NCBI GenBank assembly: GCA_016296165.1
Contig: JAEDJV010000023.1
Span: 1-23,192 of the forward strand
DNA: 23,192 nt
Origin: Oscillospiraceae bacterium
Lineage (GTDB): Bacteria > Bacillota > Clostridia > Oscillospirales > Ruminococcaceae
Reading direction: 5' to 3'
Shown: piece after piece, positions 23,132-23,192 of the stretch
Layout: each line of letters starts with the position of its first letter
How positions within the stretch are numbered: the first letter of the stretch is position 1
Program-made: the position numbers and the translations under genes
The notes under the pieces: model-generated
What the model was told of the DNA's origin: nothing
Database searches by the model: none
The model's input: the letters and a program-made list of their open reading frames with translations, nothing else

Positions 23132-23169
23132 CAAAATTATATTTTTTTGGCCAGTAAAATATAATTTTG
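23132..23169. repeat. 14-bp perfect inverted repeat, AT-rich
   Basis: Arms 23132-23145 and 23156-23169 are exact reverse complements around the 10-nt centre TTTGGCCAGT. It lies upstream of the queA promoter near the window edge with no gene visible beyond it. It could be a terminator stem of a gene outside the window, a regulator site or a small mobile repeat. Confidence 0.6.
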
Positions 23170-23192
23170 GTGTAGTAAAAATGATGAAATTA

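Noticed and set aside
22996..23192. preQ1 riboswitch ahead of queA
   Set aside because: The leader from the predicted transcript start is only about 35 nt and lacks the C-rich and A-rich strings of preQ1 aptamers.
1..23192. CRISPR array, prophage, transposase or defence system
   Set aside because: No regularly spaced repeats, integrase, transposase, phage structural genes or recognised defence proteins occur on either strand.

Overview
The window is about 23.2 kb of chromosomal DNA from a low-to-medium GC Firmicute. It most resembles an anaerobic clostridium of the Ruminococcus/Oscillospiraceae type. The grounds are AGA-rich and CTT-rich codon use, strong AGGAGG-type ribosome binding sites, clostridial versions of MutS2, RqcH, TrmK/Nif3 and PepV, a dihydroxy-acid dehydratase of the oxygen-labile type, and an ilv cluster next to clostridial unknown families. 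This placement is inference from gene content; no rRNA or other marker is present. I see no phage, insertion sequence, CRISPR array or complete tRNA gene.

Layout. (1) Positions 1-3540, plus strand: mutS2 (5' end cut by the window edge), rnz, then a 50-residue membrane peptide made largely of Gly and Cys, closed by an intrinsic terminator. (2) 3685-4795, plus strand: a zinc-ribbon/two-TM protein overlapping a three-TM protein, both unrecognised, then a terminator. (3) 4807-12732, minus strand: one long branched-chain amino-acid operon in the order ilvB-ilvN-ilvC-ilvD-(DUF815-type AAA ATPase)-ilvA-ridA, driven by a near-consensus promoter at 12812-12840 and with a hairpin between ilvC and ilvD. 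(4) 12733-13412: a divergent control region. On the plus strand a perfect TTGACA-N17-TATAAT promoter starts a roughly 390-nt AT-rich leader that appears structured, ahead of a small eight-cysteine zinc-ribbon protein. (5) 13832-14487: an unknown 124-aa gene and a DUF1858 redox-disulfide protein, then a terminator. (6) 14515-20040, plus strand: ArsC/Spx-like protein, a TrmK-Nif3 fusion, rqcH, pepV and a two-TM protein, ending at a terminator shared with the convergent operon. (7) 20113-23065, minus strand: queA-tgt-gph from its own promoter.

How the genes work together. The ilv operon would make 2-ketobutyrate from threonine (IlvA), run the shared acetohydroxyacid synthase, reductoisomerase and dehydratase steps toward Ile/Val, and clear the reactive enamine products of IlvA with RidA. 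Much of the rest concerns tRNA and translation quality: RNase Z (tRNA 3' processing), TrmK (m1A22), QueA and Tgt (queuosine), and two ribosome rescue factors, MutS2/RqcU and RqcH.

The least explained parts are the long leader RNA at 13013-13412, the Cys/Gly peptide, the overlapping membrane pair, the ATPase lodged inside the ilv operon (possibly with an ATT start), and the TrmK-Nif3 fusion.
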